Origin: Streptomyces sp. NBC_00483
Lineage (GTDB): Bacteria > Actinomycetota > Actinomycetes > Streptomycetales > Streptomycetaceae
NCBI RefSeq assembly: GCF_036013745.1
Contig: NZ_CP107880.1
Span: 3,286,001-3,350,000 of the forward strand
Direction of reading: 5' to 3'
DNA: 64,000 bases
In this document: piece after piece, positions 1 to 8,900 of the stretch
Layout: every line of letters begins with the position of its first letter
How positions within the stretch are numbered: the stretch's first letter is position 1
Program-made: the position numbers and the translations under genes
Notes under the pieces: model-generated
The model's input: the letters and a program-made list of their open reading frames with translations, nothing else
Told to the model about the DNA's origin: nothing
The model's database searches: none

Positions 1-516
1 GGCCACACCCGCATCGGCCTGGCCGTGGGTCCGCGCCGCTTCGTCCCCGTACAGCGGAAGATCGAGGGCTTCGTACGCACGATGGCGGAGCGGCTCGACC
101 TGCCGGAGGACCAGATCGAGCACGACTTCGTGCAGCACTCCCTCTACACCCTGGAGGGTGGGCAGGCCGCGACCTCCGCGCTGCTCGACCGGGGCTGCAC
201 CGCGGTGGTCTGCGCGAGCGACATGATGGCGCTCGGTGCGATCAGGGCGGTGCGCGAGCGCGGCATGGACGTGCCGAAGGACGTCTCCGTCGTCGGTTTC
301 GACGACTCTCCGCTGATCGCGTTCACCGATCCGCCGCTGACCACGATCCGCAAGCCGGTGCACGCGATGGGTCAGGCAGCGGTGCACACGCTGCTCGAAG
401 AGGTCGGCGGCACGCCCGCGCCGCCGAGCGAATTCGTGTTCATGCCGGAGCTGGTGGTGCGGGGGTCCACGGCCGCGTCAGCAGCGGTGTCCGTAGGGGT
501 TCGGCCTCGTCCGTAG
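1..516 (+). CDS. LacI-family transcriptional regulator, C-terminal part (5' end outside window)
   Basis: The reading frame is open from the first base, so the N-terminal helix-turn-helix lies upstream of the window. What remains is the second half of the periplasmic-binding-protein-like sensor domain: the segments TAVVCASDMMALGAIRAVRE and PKDVSVVGFDDSPLIAFTDP, then a TTIRKPVHAMGQAAV stretch, are the usual end of LacI/GalR proteins. Such proteins repress sugar-utilisation genes and release DNA on binding a sugar; the ligand cannot be read from this fragment. The last 15 or so residues are a low-complexity tail. The regulated genes are probably to the left. Confidence 0.9.
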   Translation, partial: GHTRIGLAVGPRRFVPVQRKIEGFVRTMAERLDLPEDQIEHDFVQHSLYTLEGGQAATSALLDRGCTAVVCASDMMALGAIRAVRERGMDVPKDVSVVGFDDSPLIAFTDPPLTTIRKPVHAMGQAAVHTLLEEVGGTPAPPSEFVFMPELVVRGSTAASAAVSVGVRPRP

Positions 517-577
517 GGCGTAGCGGGTGCGCCCGTGACCCGCCCAAGGGATGATCGGTCGGGGGGTCGGAATCTGG

Positions 578-591
578 CAGACTCTGTGCCT
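578..591 (+). promoter_or_regulatory. Candidate leaderless promoter (-10 CAGACT)
   Basis: CAGACT (578-583) lies 8 nt before the ATG at 592. No purine-rich ribosome-binding site precedes that ATG, which fits initiation at or next to the start codon. The first base departs from TANNNT, so this is weaker than other examples in the window. Confidence 0.4.
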
Positions 592-1428
592 ATGGGTGAA
601 ACGACCGTGACGACACGTGAAGGCCGAAAAGGGGCCACACCGTCACCCATCGCGGAAGACCGCGCGGGGCGTCGCCTTCGGGCGCCGCGGCGTCCGCGAC
701 TCTGGTTCGAGATCCTGCTGATCGCGGTGAGTTACTACACGTACTCCCTGATCCGCAACGCGGTCCCGGAGCAGAAGGCACAGGCGCTGCGCAATGCCGA
801 CTGGATCTGGCGGGCCGAGCACAGCCTCGGTATCGCCGTCGAGCAGGCAGTCAACCATGCCGCGAATTCGGTGAGTTGGCTCATCGTCGGCATGAACTAC
901 TACTACGCGACACTGCACTTCGTCATCACGTTGGGCGTCCTGGTGTGGCTGTTCCGCTGCCATCCCGGCCGCTACGCGGCGACCCGTCTCGCGCTGTTCG
1001 CGACGACGGCGGTCGCCCTCGTCGGTTATTACTTCTATCCGCTGGCGCCGCCGCGGCTGATGAGCGGCGGCCACTTCGTCGACACCGTCGCGGTGCACCA
1101 GACCTGGGGCTCGATGGCCTCGGGCAACCTGAAGAACATGTCGAACCAGTACGCGGCGATGCCGTCGATGCACATCGGCTGGTCGCTGTGGTGCGGCATG
1201 ACGATCTTCGCGCTGGCCTCGGTGCCGTGGGTGCGGGTCCTCGGGCTCGCGTACCCGGCGCTGACCCTGGTGGTCATCGTGGCGACCGCGAACCACTTCT
1301 GGCTGGACGCGGTGGGCGGCGTGCTGTGCCTGGCGTTCGGGTTCGCGGTGGCGCGGGCCTGGTACGGGGCGCTGCCGTATGCGCTGCCGCGTCTTGTGGC
1401 ACCACCACTGGTGCCGGTCAAGGCGTAG
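592..1428 (+). CDS. PAP2-superfamily membrane phosphatase/transferase
   Basis: A 278-residue membrane protein with about six hydrophobic segments after a basic N-terminal tail. Two PAP2 signatures are visible near the C-terminus: YAAMPSMHIGWSLW (the PSMH catalytic histidine motif) and ANHFWLDAVGG (the H...D motif). In actinobacteria this subgroup is annotated as phosphatase PAP2 or inositol-phosphoceramide-synthase-like, acting on lipid phosphates at the outer membrane face; the substrate is not identifiable here. The ATG at 592 is preferred over an upstream in-frame GTG because the hydrophobic core and a -10-like element fit it. It stands alone, between the LacI gene and a terminator. Confidence 0.85.
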   Translation: MGETTVTTREGRKGATPSPIAEDRAGRRLRAPRRPRLWFEILLIAVSYYTYSLIRNAVPEQKAQALRNADWIWRAEHSLGIAVEQAVNHAANSVSWLIVGMNYYYATLHFVITLGVLVWLFRCHPGRYAATRLALFATTAVALVGYYFYPLAPPRLMSGGHFVDTVAVHQTWGSMASGNLKNMSNQYAAMPSMHIGWSLWCGMTIFALASVPWVRVLGLAYPALTLVVIVATANHFWLDAVGGVLCLAFGFAVARAWYGALPYALPRLVAPPLVPVKA

Positions 1429-1457
1429 GGAACGGGGGCGTCGAGCGCCCCCGTTCC
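1429..1457. terminator. Bidirectional hairpin terminator
   Basis: A perfect 12-bp stem (1429-1440 with 1446-1457) and a 5-nt loop sit immediately after the PAP2 stop and just before the stop of the convergent amidohydrolase gene, so one hairpin can serve both. There is no long U tract, as is usual in Streptomyces. Confidence 0.8.
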
Positions 1458-1464
1458 TCTGGGC

Positions 1465-3039
1465 TCAGGCGCCCCGGTGCGTGATCCGGCCGTCCGTCAC
1501 GGTGAGGACGACGGGGGCCTCGGCGACCTCGTCCGCGGAGGCGGTGACCGGGTCGAGGCCGAGCACGGTGAGGTCCGCGCGCAGGCCGACCGCGATCCGG
1601 CCGCCTTCCGCCGCCCGACCCGCGGCGATCGCCGCGTGCGATGTGACGCCCTCCAGCGCTTCGAGGCCGGTGAGCCCCTGTGCGGGCCCGGCCGCGCCCT
1701 CCGGCACGCGCGCCATGGCGAGCACCTTCCGGGCGTCGTAGTGGGCGATCGGCCAGTCCGAGCCGAGCGCGAGGACGGCGCCCGCGTCCCGCAGGTCACG
1801 GGTGCGCCAGGCGCGGGCGGCGCGCGCGTCGCCGAGCCGCTTGGACCACTCGTCGCTGTGGTCGCCCTTCGTGTACGCGGTGTGCGGCGGCTGCATCGAC
1901 GCGGCGACGCCGAGCGCGGCGAACCGCGGGATCGTGTCGTCGGGCACGGACTCGATGTGCTCGATCCGGTGCCCGCCCCGGCCGCTCTCCCCGAGCGCCT
2001 CGATGGTGTCGAGGGCGTGCCGGACGGCGGCGTCGCCGATGGCGTGCGTCGCGGTGCGCACACCGGCCGCGTGCAGGTGACGTACGGCCTCGCTGTACGC
2101 GGCCGGGTCCGGCCAGAACGCGTCGGTGCCCTGGCCGTGGCAGTCGGCGTGCTCCAGCCAGGCGGTGCCGCCCTCGACGGTGCCGTCCATGAAGAACTTG
2201 ACGCCGCCGACCGTCCAGCGCCGCCCACCCCGCTTCTGCAACTCAACGAGCTCGTCGAGCCCGGCCTCGTCCACCCCCGGCATGCACCAGGGCGAGACGG
2301 TGAGCCTCATCGGCAGATCGGTGTCCTCCTCCACGGCGGCGAGCAGATCGAGCCCCGACCCGTCCATGACGTGCGCCCCGGTAAGGCCGGTGGCGGCCAT
2401 CGTGCTCAGCAGCTCGACGAGCCCGGCGCGGCGGTCCTGGTCCGAGGCCCGGGGCGCGACCTCGTACACCAGGTCCATGGCGGCGTGCTCGACGAGGTAC
2501 CCGGTGGGCCGCCCCTCGCCGTCGCAGACGACCTCGGCCCGCTGGTCGAACGACCGCGGCCCGGTGATCCCGGCGGCGTCCAGGGCGGCGCCGCTGACCA
2601 GCGCGGAGTGGCCGTCGTACAGCCGCAGGAAGGCGGGCGCGCCACCGAGCACGTCCTCGATCAGCTCGCGGTGGATGGGCCGCCCCTCGAAGGCGTTGTG
2701 GTCGAGCCCCCACCCGACGACCCACCCGCCGAGCCGGTCTGCTGTACGCAGGGCGGCCCGGAGTGCGTCGAGGTCCTGTACGCCGCTGAGATCGACGCCG
2801 GTCGCCATCTCCAGGCCCCAGACGGGGTGACTGTGGGAGTCGACGAGGCCGGGCATCACGTGGGCGCCGGCGAGGTCGAGCCGTTCGGTGCCGGGGCCCT
2901 GCCAGTCCCGTACGAGTTCGTCCGTGTCACCGACCGCCGCGATACGGCCTCCGGCCACGGCCAGGGCGGTTGCCTCCGGCCGGGTGGGGTCGAGGGTGCG
3001 GATGTGGGTGTTGGTGAGGAGGAGGTCGGCGGATGGCAT
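1465..3039 (-). CDS. Amidohydrolase family 3 (YtcJ-like metal-dependent hydrolase)
   Basis: A 524-residue cytoplasmic enzyme of the amidohydrolase superfamily. The N-terminus MPSADLLLTNTHIRTLDP followed by VMPGLVDSHSHPVWG carries the H-x-H metal-binding motif of the first strand. Downstream are GGVKFFMDGTVEGGTAWLEH and HAIGDAAVRHALD, and near the end ALGSDWPIAHYD with the conserved aspartate. YtcJ-like members hydrolyse N-acyl or imide bonds, often of unknown substrate. The frame stays open far upstream, but only the ATG at 3039 gives the standard N-terminus. It lies downstream of an APC permease on the same strand, which suggests the permease imports its amine or amino-acid-like substrate; that is inference. 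Confidence 0.85.
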   Translation of the reverse strand: MPSADLLLTNTHIRTLDPTRPEATALAVAGGRIAAVGDTDELVRDWQGPGTERLDLAGAHVMPGLVDSHSHPVWGLEMATGVDLSGVQDLDALRAALRTADRLGGWVVGWGLDHNAFEGRPIHRELIEDVLGGAPAFLRLYDGHSALVSGAALDAAGITGPRSFDQRAEVVCDGEGRPTGYLVEHAAMDLVYEVAPRASDQDRRAGLVELLSTMAATGLTGAHVMDGSGLDLLAAVEEDTDLPMRLTVSPWCMPGVDEAGLDELVELQKRGGRRWTVGGVKFFMDGTVEGGTAWLEHADCHGQGTDAFWPDPAAYSEAVRHLHAAGVRTATHAIGDAAVRHALDTIEALGESGRGGHRIEHIESVPDDTIPRFAALGVAASMQPPHTAYTKGDHSDEWSKRLGDARAARAWRTRDLRDAGAVLALGSDWPIAHYDARKVLAMARVPEGAAGPAQGLTGLEALEGVTSHAAIAAGRAAEGGRIAVGLRADLTVLGLDPVTASADEVAEAPVVLTVTDGRITHRGA

Positions 3040-3120
3040 GGTGCGGGTGACTCCGTTTCTGGTCGCGCTGTTGCGGGTGCCGACTACTGTCGCGTCGGCG
3101 AGTGCGGTTCTTGCTGTGGC

Positions 3121-3178
3121 CGGGTTTGCGCCCCGCGGCGGAGCCGCAAATCGACACAGCCCCGCGCCGGCCCCTAAT
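3121..3178 (-). repeat. Dispersed hairpin repeat, type C (GCGGCTCCGCCGC core)
   Basis: On the minus strand this reads TAGGGGCCGGCGCGGGGCTG, then GTGTCGATTTGCGGCTCCGCC and onward. From memory this block recurs hundreds of times in Streptomyces genomes just after stop codons. Its first bases are the TAG stop codon of the APC permease gene, and it lies between that gene and the amidohydrolase. It contains the near-palindromic GCGGCTCCGCCGC and may act as a weak terminator or RNA-stabilising hairpin. Confidence 0.55.
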
Positions 3179-4649
3179 CGCCGAACCGTGCGTACGTCTC
3201 CGGGCGGGAACGCCGTAGACGCCACGCCAAGGTCAGGCCCAGGACGAAGACTGCCGGGGCCACCGCCAGGAGGATCCAGTTGACCAAGGGGGACGCGCCC
3301 GTGAACAGGTCGATGTGGGTGGCGACCAGCCCGATCGCCACCGCCAGGAGCAGCGTCGCGGCGACCGGGGCGACGATCGTCCGCAGCGCGCCCTCCTGGT
3401 GCGTGATCCGGCGGAAGAAGAACGGGACGGCGAGCGCCGCGAGGAGTTGGAGGGCCATCAGGCCCAGCATGCCGGGGGTGTTGACCCACAGGAGGAGCTG
3501 GTCGTACGGGTCCGCCCCGGCCGCCCAGAAGCCGAGCACGACGACCGCGCCGAGCACCGTCTGCGCGAGCCCGGCGACGTACGGGGAGCGGTGCTTGGGG
3601 TGGATGCGGGCGACGGCGCGCGGCAGGACGCCCTCGTCGGCGAGGGCGAGCGCGTACCGGTTGATCGCGTTGTGGAAGGCGAGGAGCGAGGCGATGACGC
3701 TGGTGACGATGAAGACGTGCATCAGGTCCGCCGCCCAGCCACCGACGAACGTGGTGATCGCGGTGAAGAAGAGGTTCGCCGGGTCGCTGCCGGCCGCCTT
3801 GACGACGGCCGCGTCGCCGAAGGACTGGATGGCGATCCAGACGGTGAACGCGTAGAAGAGGCCGAGGAACGCGACCGCGATGTACGTGGCGCGGGGCACG
3901 GTGCGGTCCGGGTCGCGGGCCTCGCGCCGGTAGATGACGGTCGACTCGAACCCGGTGAACGCGGCGAACGCGAAGGCGAGGACGGCGGCCGTGCCGGGCA
4001 CGAGGACGTTGCCGGGCGTGAAGGAGGCCAGGGACAGGCCGTGCGCGCCGCCCTTGAGGAGCACGCCGCCCGCGAGCAGGATCAGGATGCCCGTCTCCGC
4101 GACCAGCAGGACGCCGAGCAGCTTGGCGCCGAAGTCGATCGAGCGGAAGCCGCCGTACCAGATCAGGACCAGACCCACGAGGGAGACCGGCAGCCAGGGC
4201 ACGTCCGCGCCGAACAGGGAGTGCACGGTGTCCTGGGTCGCCGAGCCGAGGAGCCCGTAGACGCCGATCTCCATGCCGTTGTAGCCGACCATCGCGAGCA
4301 GCGCCGCCCCGATTCCGGCCGGTTTGCCGAGGCCCTGCGCGATGTACGAGTAGAAGGCGCCGCCGCCGGTGACGTGGCGGCTCATCGTGGTGAAGCCGAT
4401 GGCGAAGACGGCGAGGGTGATGCCGGCGAGCAGGTATCCGGCGGGCGCTCCGACGCCGCCGAGGGAGATGGCGATGGGCGCGACGCCCGCCATGACGGTG
4501 AGCGGGGCGGCGGCGGAGATCACGAAGAACGCGATGTCGGACGTGCCGAGGGTGCCTGTGCGAAGGCCGGTCGGCGCGCTCGGCGGTGCGGTCTTCGTCT
4601 TCGTCTTCGTCTTCGTCTTCGTCTTCGTCTTCGGGGAGGTCACGGGCAT
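3174..4649 (-). CDS. APC-family amino acid/amine permease
   Basis: A 491-residue integral membrane protein with about 12 hydrophobic segments in the amino acid-polyamine-organocation fold. The first helix has GTSDIAFFVISAAAPLTVMAG, and MSRHVTGGGAFYSYIAQGLGKP is the typical helix 2-3 loop. It probably imports an amino acid or amine by cation symport. The N-terminal tail before helix 1 is unusual: seven Lys-Thr units encoded by a perfect hexanucleotide repeat. It is the first gene of a likely two-gene unit with the downstream amidohydrolase and is divergent from a TetR gene 140 bp away, its probable regulator. The ATG has only a weak ribosome-binding site. Confidence 0.88.
   Translation of the reverse strand: MPVTSPKTKTKTKTKTKTKTAPPSAPTGLRTGTLGTSDIAFFVISAAAPLTVMAGVAPIAISLGGVGAPAGYLLAGITLAVFAIGFTTMSRHVTGGGAFYSYIAQGLGKPAGIGAALLAMVGYNGMEIGVYGLLGSATQDTVHSLFGADVPWLPVSLVGLVLIWYGGFRSIDFGAKLLGVLLVAETGILILLAGGVLLKGGAHGLSLASFTPGNVLVPGTAAVLAFAFAAFTGFESTVIYRREARDPDRTVPRATYIAVAFLGLFYAFTVWIAIQSFGDAAVVKAAGSDPANLFFTAITTFVGGWAADLMHVFIVTSVIASLLAFHNAINRYALALADEGVLPRAVARIHPKHRSPYVAGLAQTVLGAVVVLGFWAAGADPYDQLLLWVNTPGMLGLMALQLLAALAVPFFFRRITHQEGALRTIVAPVAATLLLAVAIGLVATHIDLFTGASPLVNWILLAVAPAVFVLGLTLAWRLRRSRPETYARFGD
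4591..4632. repeat. Hexanucleotide microsatellite, seven perfect GTCTTC copies
   Basis: Seven uninterrupted GTCTTC units lie inside the start of the APC permease gene and encode alternating Lys and Thr on the minus strand. Because the unit is 6 bp, gain or loss of copies keeps the frame and only changes the length of the charged cytoplasmic tail. Confidence 0.95.
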
Positions 4650-4700
4650 GCGGCAGGAAGCCCCTCTGGAGGACGGCCCGCACTGCGGCGGACGGGCGTA

Positions 4701-4752
4701 AATCTAAAGGCTTTCGGTTTTCGCAATGTAGCCTCCCGTTGGGCATACGGGA
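4701..4752. promoter_or_regulatory. Divergent promoter/operator region between permease and TetR genes
   Basis: This is the most AT-rich stretch of the 140-bp divergent gap. On the minus strand TTGCGA and TAGATT could be -35/-10 elements for the permease, although the spacing (14 bp) is short. On the plus strand TAGCCT (4729-4734) could be a -10 for the TetR gene. An inverted repeat TCCCGT-N7-ACGGGA (4734-4752) overlaps it and is a candidate autoregulatory operator. Assignment is by inspection only. Confidence 0.35.
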
Positions 4753-4789
4753 AGACCCGATTTTGTGGAGCCACTGAGGAGGGACCTGG

Positions 4790-5398
4790 ATGGGGCGGCC
4801 GCGCACACCCCTCCTCGACCGGGAGCGGATCACCACGGCGGCGCTCGGCATCGTCGACGAGAACGGCGAGTTCAGCGTCCCGCAGGTGGCGCGCAGGCTC
4901 GGCGTACAGACGGGTTCGCTCTACCACCACGTGGAGGGCCGCGACGGCATCGTGGAGCTGCTGCGCGAGCGGATCTGCTCCGCGATCGACGAGACGCCGC
5001 TGACCTCGGGCCTCCCGTGGGACGAGGCGATCGCCGGGTGGGCCCGCTCCTACCGTGCCGCGTTCGCCGCGCACCCCAAGGCGATCCCGCTCCTGACGAC
5101 CCACCCGGTGCGGGCGCCCCGGGTCCTCGCGCAGTACGAGCTGGCGGTGGCGCTGCTGCTCGACGCGGGGTTCGCGCTGCCGGACGTGATGCCGGTGATC
5201 ATCGCCCTGGACAACATGGTGCTCGGTTCGGCGCTGGACATGGCGGCGCCCGACACGATGTGGGAGCCGACGGAGGAGGGCCTGACCCCGTTGCTCGAAC
5301 GAGCCCTGGGCGCCGGACTCGAGGGGCGCACGGACGCGGCGTTCGAGCTGGCGCTCACCGGGTTCGTGGCGCGGTGCCGGGTGCTGCTGGACGCGTAG
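4790..5398 (+). CDS. TetR-family transcriptional regulator
   Basis: A 202-residue protein with an N-terminal TetR helix-turn-helix: ITTAALGIVDENGEFSVPQV, then ARRLGVQTGSLYHHVEGRDG (residues about 14-50). The GSLYHHV recognition helix and a C-terminal all-helical ligand domain resemble the TetR_C_1 subgroup. A strong ribosome-binding site, GAGGAGGGA, precedes the ATG. It is transcribed away from the APC permease/amidohydrolase unit across a short AT-rich gap, the classic layout for a local repressor; the inducer is probably the transported substrate. Confidence 0.9.
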   Translation: MGRPRTPLLDRERITTAALGIVDENGEFSVPQVARRLGVQTGSLYHHVEGRDGIVELLRERICSAIDETPLTSGLPWDEAIAGWARSYRAAFAAHPKAIPLLTTHPVRAPRVLAQYELAVALLLDAGFALPDVMPVIIALDNMVLGSALDMAAPDTMWEPTEEGLTPLLERALGAGLEGRTDAAFELALTGFVARCRVLLDA

Positions 5399-5533
5399 GG
5401 CCCGTGTAGGGGTCGCGTAGGGCGTCAGGACTTTAGTCCCGTGCGTTCACGACCGATGGCATCTGCCGTCGCGGCCCGTCCGAGGGGATCGTCGGAGGTC
5501 CAGACCTCGACGTACGGACGGAGGGCCGGTTTC

Positions 5534-5743
5534 ATGGCACTGGCAACGGCGACAGCAGCGGTACGCAAGGGCGCGGCAGGCGCGAGGGTGGCGGCTCCGG
5601 GCGACGACGCCCACCCCTTCGGCGCGCTGCAGCGCAAGCATGCCCCCGACGACGAGCGGACGGCCGCGGCGATGGCGCTCGCCCACCGGGGGCCTTCGGG
5701 TCTGCCGTGGCTGTCGGAGACGACGTCGGCGAAGGTGGCGTAA
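5534..5743 (+). CDS. Small hypothetical protein, 69 aa
   Basis: A short frame with normal Streptomyces third-position GC and a good ribosome-binding site (GGAGGG, 8 nt before the ATG). The product starts MALATATAAVRKGAAGARVA and ends LAHRGPSGLPWLSETTSAKV; it has no membrane segment or motif that I recognise. An upstream in-frame ATG at 5441 would add 31 residues but lacks a ribosome-binding site. It lies alone between the TetR gene and glnE. It could still be a chance frame. Confidence 0.45.
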   Translation: MALATATAAVRKGAAGARVAAPGDDAHPFGALQRKHAPDDERTAAAMALAHRGPSGLPWLSETTSAKVA

Positions 5744-5772
5744 CCGAGCCGTCCGCTCCGCCACTGGGCCCC

Positions 5773-5821
5773 GCCGCCTTGGGCAATCTGCCGCCAGGGG
5801 CGGCAGGGTGGGCAAGGCGGC
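5773..5821 (+). repeat. Dispersed hairpin repeat, type B
   Basis: This unit begins GCCGCCTTGGGCAATCTGCC and ends GGTGGGCAAGGCGGC. The two halves form an imperfect 23-bp hairpin with perfect 9-bp outer arms (GCCGCCTTG / CAAGGCGGC) and a CTGCCGCC / GGCGGCAG inner stem. Further copies lie at about 24669, 24947 and 25225, and inside the SARP gene at 30304. The rest of 5744-5902 is GC-rich and shows nothing else. Confidence 0.75.
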
Positions 5822-5902
5822 ACCCCGGCGCCGGGCAGGCGCTACGCGAGGCCCCCACCACGGCCCCGCCACGCGGCACCCGGCACCCGGCACCCGGCAC
5901 CG

Positions 5903-8900
5903 TCACCCGCCGTAGAACCGCTCCTCCATCACGGCCCGCGCCCGCCGCGTCGTACGCCGATAGTCGTCGAGCATGTCCCCGACGTGCCCGGGGTCGTACC
6001 CCAAGTACCGCCCGACCGCGCCGAGTTCACGCCCGTCCGAGGGAAACGTGTCGCCGGGCCTGCCCCGCACCAGCATCACCGCGTTGCGCACGCGCGCGGC
6101 AAGGACCCACGCCTCGTCGAGGATCGCCGCGTCCTCGGTGGGGATCAGTTCGGCGGCGCACGCGGCGGCGAGGGCCTCGCGGGTGCGGGTCGTACGCAGA
6201 CCCGGTTCCACCCAACCGTGCCGCAGCTGGAGCAGCTGCACCGTCCATTCGACGTCGGAAAGACCCCCGCGGCCCAGTTTCGTGTGGAGCGTGGGGTCGG
6301 CGCCGCGCGGCATCCGCTCCGACTCCATGCGCGCCTTGAGGCGGCGGATCTCCAGTACGGCATCGTCGCCCAGGCCCTCGGCGGGGTAGCGCAGCGGGTC
6401 GATCAGGTCGATGAACGACCGACCCAACTCCTCGTCCCCGGCCACGTATTGGGCCCGCAGCAGCGCCTGCGACTCCCAGACCAGGGACCAGCGGCGGTAG
6501 TACGCCTCGTAGGACTTGAGCGTGCGCACCAGCGGGCCCGACTTGCCCTCGGGGCGCAGGTCCGCGTCGATGAGCAGCGGCGGATCGGCGCTCGGCAGGG
6601 CAAGGAGCCGGCGCATCTCGGAGACGACCTTGTTCGCGGCCTGCGCGGCCTCGTGGTCGTCGACGCCCTCGCGCGGTTCGTGCACGAACAGCACGTCGGC
6701 GTCGGAGCCGTAGCTCAGCTCGTGCCCGCCGAAGCGGCCCATGGCGATGACGGCGAAGCGGGTGGGCAGGGTGTCGCCCCAGCCGTCGCGGACCACGGCG
6801 CGCAGCGTCCCGGCGAGCGTGGCGGCCGTCAAGTCCGATACGGCGGAGCCCACTTGGTCCACCAGGGCGCCCTGGTCGGCGACCGCGGGCGTGTCCTCGG
6901 TGCCGTACGAGGCGATGATGTCGGCGGCCGCCGTGCGCAGCAGCTCGCGGCGGCGCACCGCGCGCGCCGAGGTGACCGCCTGCTCACCGGTGTCCGCGCG
7001 CCGCACCGCCGCGAGCGCCTCCTGCTCCAACTGGGCGTGCCCGCGCGGCTCCAGGCCCCGCTCGTCGCCGAGCAGCGCCACCGATTCGGGGGCGCGCATG
7101 AGGAGGTCGGGGGCGAGGCGCCCTGCGGACAGGATCCGCGCCAGGTTCTCGGCGGCCGCGCCCTCGTCGCGCAGCAGCCGCAGATACCAGGGCGTCTTGC
7201 CCAACGCGTCCGACACGTTGCGGAAGTTGAGGAGCCCGGCGTCAGGATCCGCCGAATCCGCGAACCAGCCGAGCAGTACCGGGAGCAGCGTCCGCTGGAT
7301 GGCGGCCTTGCGACTGACGCCGGAGGCCAGCGCCTCCAGGTGGCGCATCGCGGCGCTCGGGTCCGCGTAGCCGAGCGCGACGAGGCGCTCGCGGGCGGCG
7401 TCGGCGCGCAACCTGGTCTCGCCGGGGGCGAGTTGGGCGACGGCGTCGAGCAGCGGCCGGTAGAACAGCTTCTCGTGCAGCCGGCGGACGACGGATGTGT
7501 GCCGCCGCCAGGCCCGCTTGAGGTCCGTGATGGGTTCGGTGCGCATGCCCATCGAGCGGCCGATGCGGCGCAGGTCGGCATCGTCCTCCGGCACCAGGTG
7601 GGTGCGCCGCAACTTGTAGAGCTGGATGCGGTGTTCGAGGGTGCGCAGGAAACGGTAGGCGTCGTCGAGCTGCACGGCGTCGACCCGGCCCACGTATCCG
7701 CCGTCGGCGAGTGCGGCGAGCGCCTTCAGGGTCGTACTGCTGCGCAGCGCGGAGTCCGAGCGGCCGTGCACCAACTGCAGCAGCTGGACGGCGAATTCGA
7801 CGTCTCGAAGGCCGCCGGGCCCGAGCTTCAGCTCCCGGTCCTTCTCCCCCGGCGGGATGTTGGCCACGACCCGCTTGCGCATCTTCTGCACGTCGGGCAC
7901 GAAGTTGTCCCGCTCGGACACCTGCCACACCATCGGCGACACGGCCGCGACGTACTCCTCGCCGAGTTCCAGGTCGCCCGCGACCGGGCGGGCCTTGAGC
8001 AGCGCCTGGAACTCCCAGGTCTTGGCCCAGCGCTGGTAATAGGCGAGGTGCGAGGACAGCGTGCGTACGAGCGGCCCGTTGCGCCCTTCCGGCCGCAGAT
8101 TGGCGTCGACGGGCCAGATGGTGCCCTCGACCGTCGTGTCGGAGCAGATCCGCATCATGTGCGAGGCGAGCCGGGTGGCGGCCTGGATCGCCTTCCCCTC
8201 GTCGGCGGAGCCGTCGGCGGGCTCCCCGACGAAGATGACGTCGACATCGGATACGTAATTCAGCTCATGGCCACCGCACTTGCCCATCGCGATCACGGAG
8301 AGCCGGCACAGCGCGGCGTCGGCGGGAGACGCCGCTCGGGCGATGGCGAGGGCCGCGCGCAGGGTCGCCGTCGCCAGGTCGGCGAGTTCGGCGGCCGTCT
8401 CGGTGATGTCGGTCGTGCCGCACACGTCGCGGGCGGCGATGGACAGCAGGCAGCGCCGGTAGGCGACGCGCAGCGACACCTCGTCGGTGGCCTCGGCGAG
8501 CCCCTGCTCGAACTCCTCCACGCCGGGGTGCAGATCGCCCGACTCGTACGTGACGAGGGCCCGCCAGTCCTTCGAGTGCCGGGCCAGGTGGTCGGCGAGC
8601 GCCTCGGAGGAACCGAGCACGCCGAGCAGCCGGTCGCGCAGCGGCTTCGCCGCGACGAGCGTGTCGAGCAGCTCGCGCCGCGCCGTCTCGTCCTCCTGCG
8701 CCTCGACCAGCCGGACGAGGCCGAGGAGCGCCAGGTCCGGGTCGGCGGCGCCGCCGAGCGCGTCCAGGAGCAGCGGGTCGGAGCGCACGGCGGACAGGGC
8801 GGGGGCGTCGAGCAGTCGCTCAGCGGTGGACGGATCGGTGAAGCCGAGTCGCAGCAGCCGCGTGAAGGTGCTGCTCCTGCGGCCGCCCGTCCACCCTCCC

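Noticed and set aside
3040..4851. Open frame continuing upstream of the amidohydrolase for 600 codons.
   Set aside because: It is out of frame with, and on the same strand as, the permease gene; its peptide is Arg/His-rich nonsense. The amidohydrolase starts at 3039.
5441..5533. Upstream extension of the 69-residue small gene.
   Set aside because: No ribosome-binding site at 5441, whereas the ATG at 5534 has GGAGGG at normal distance.
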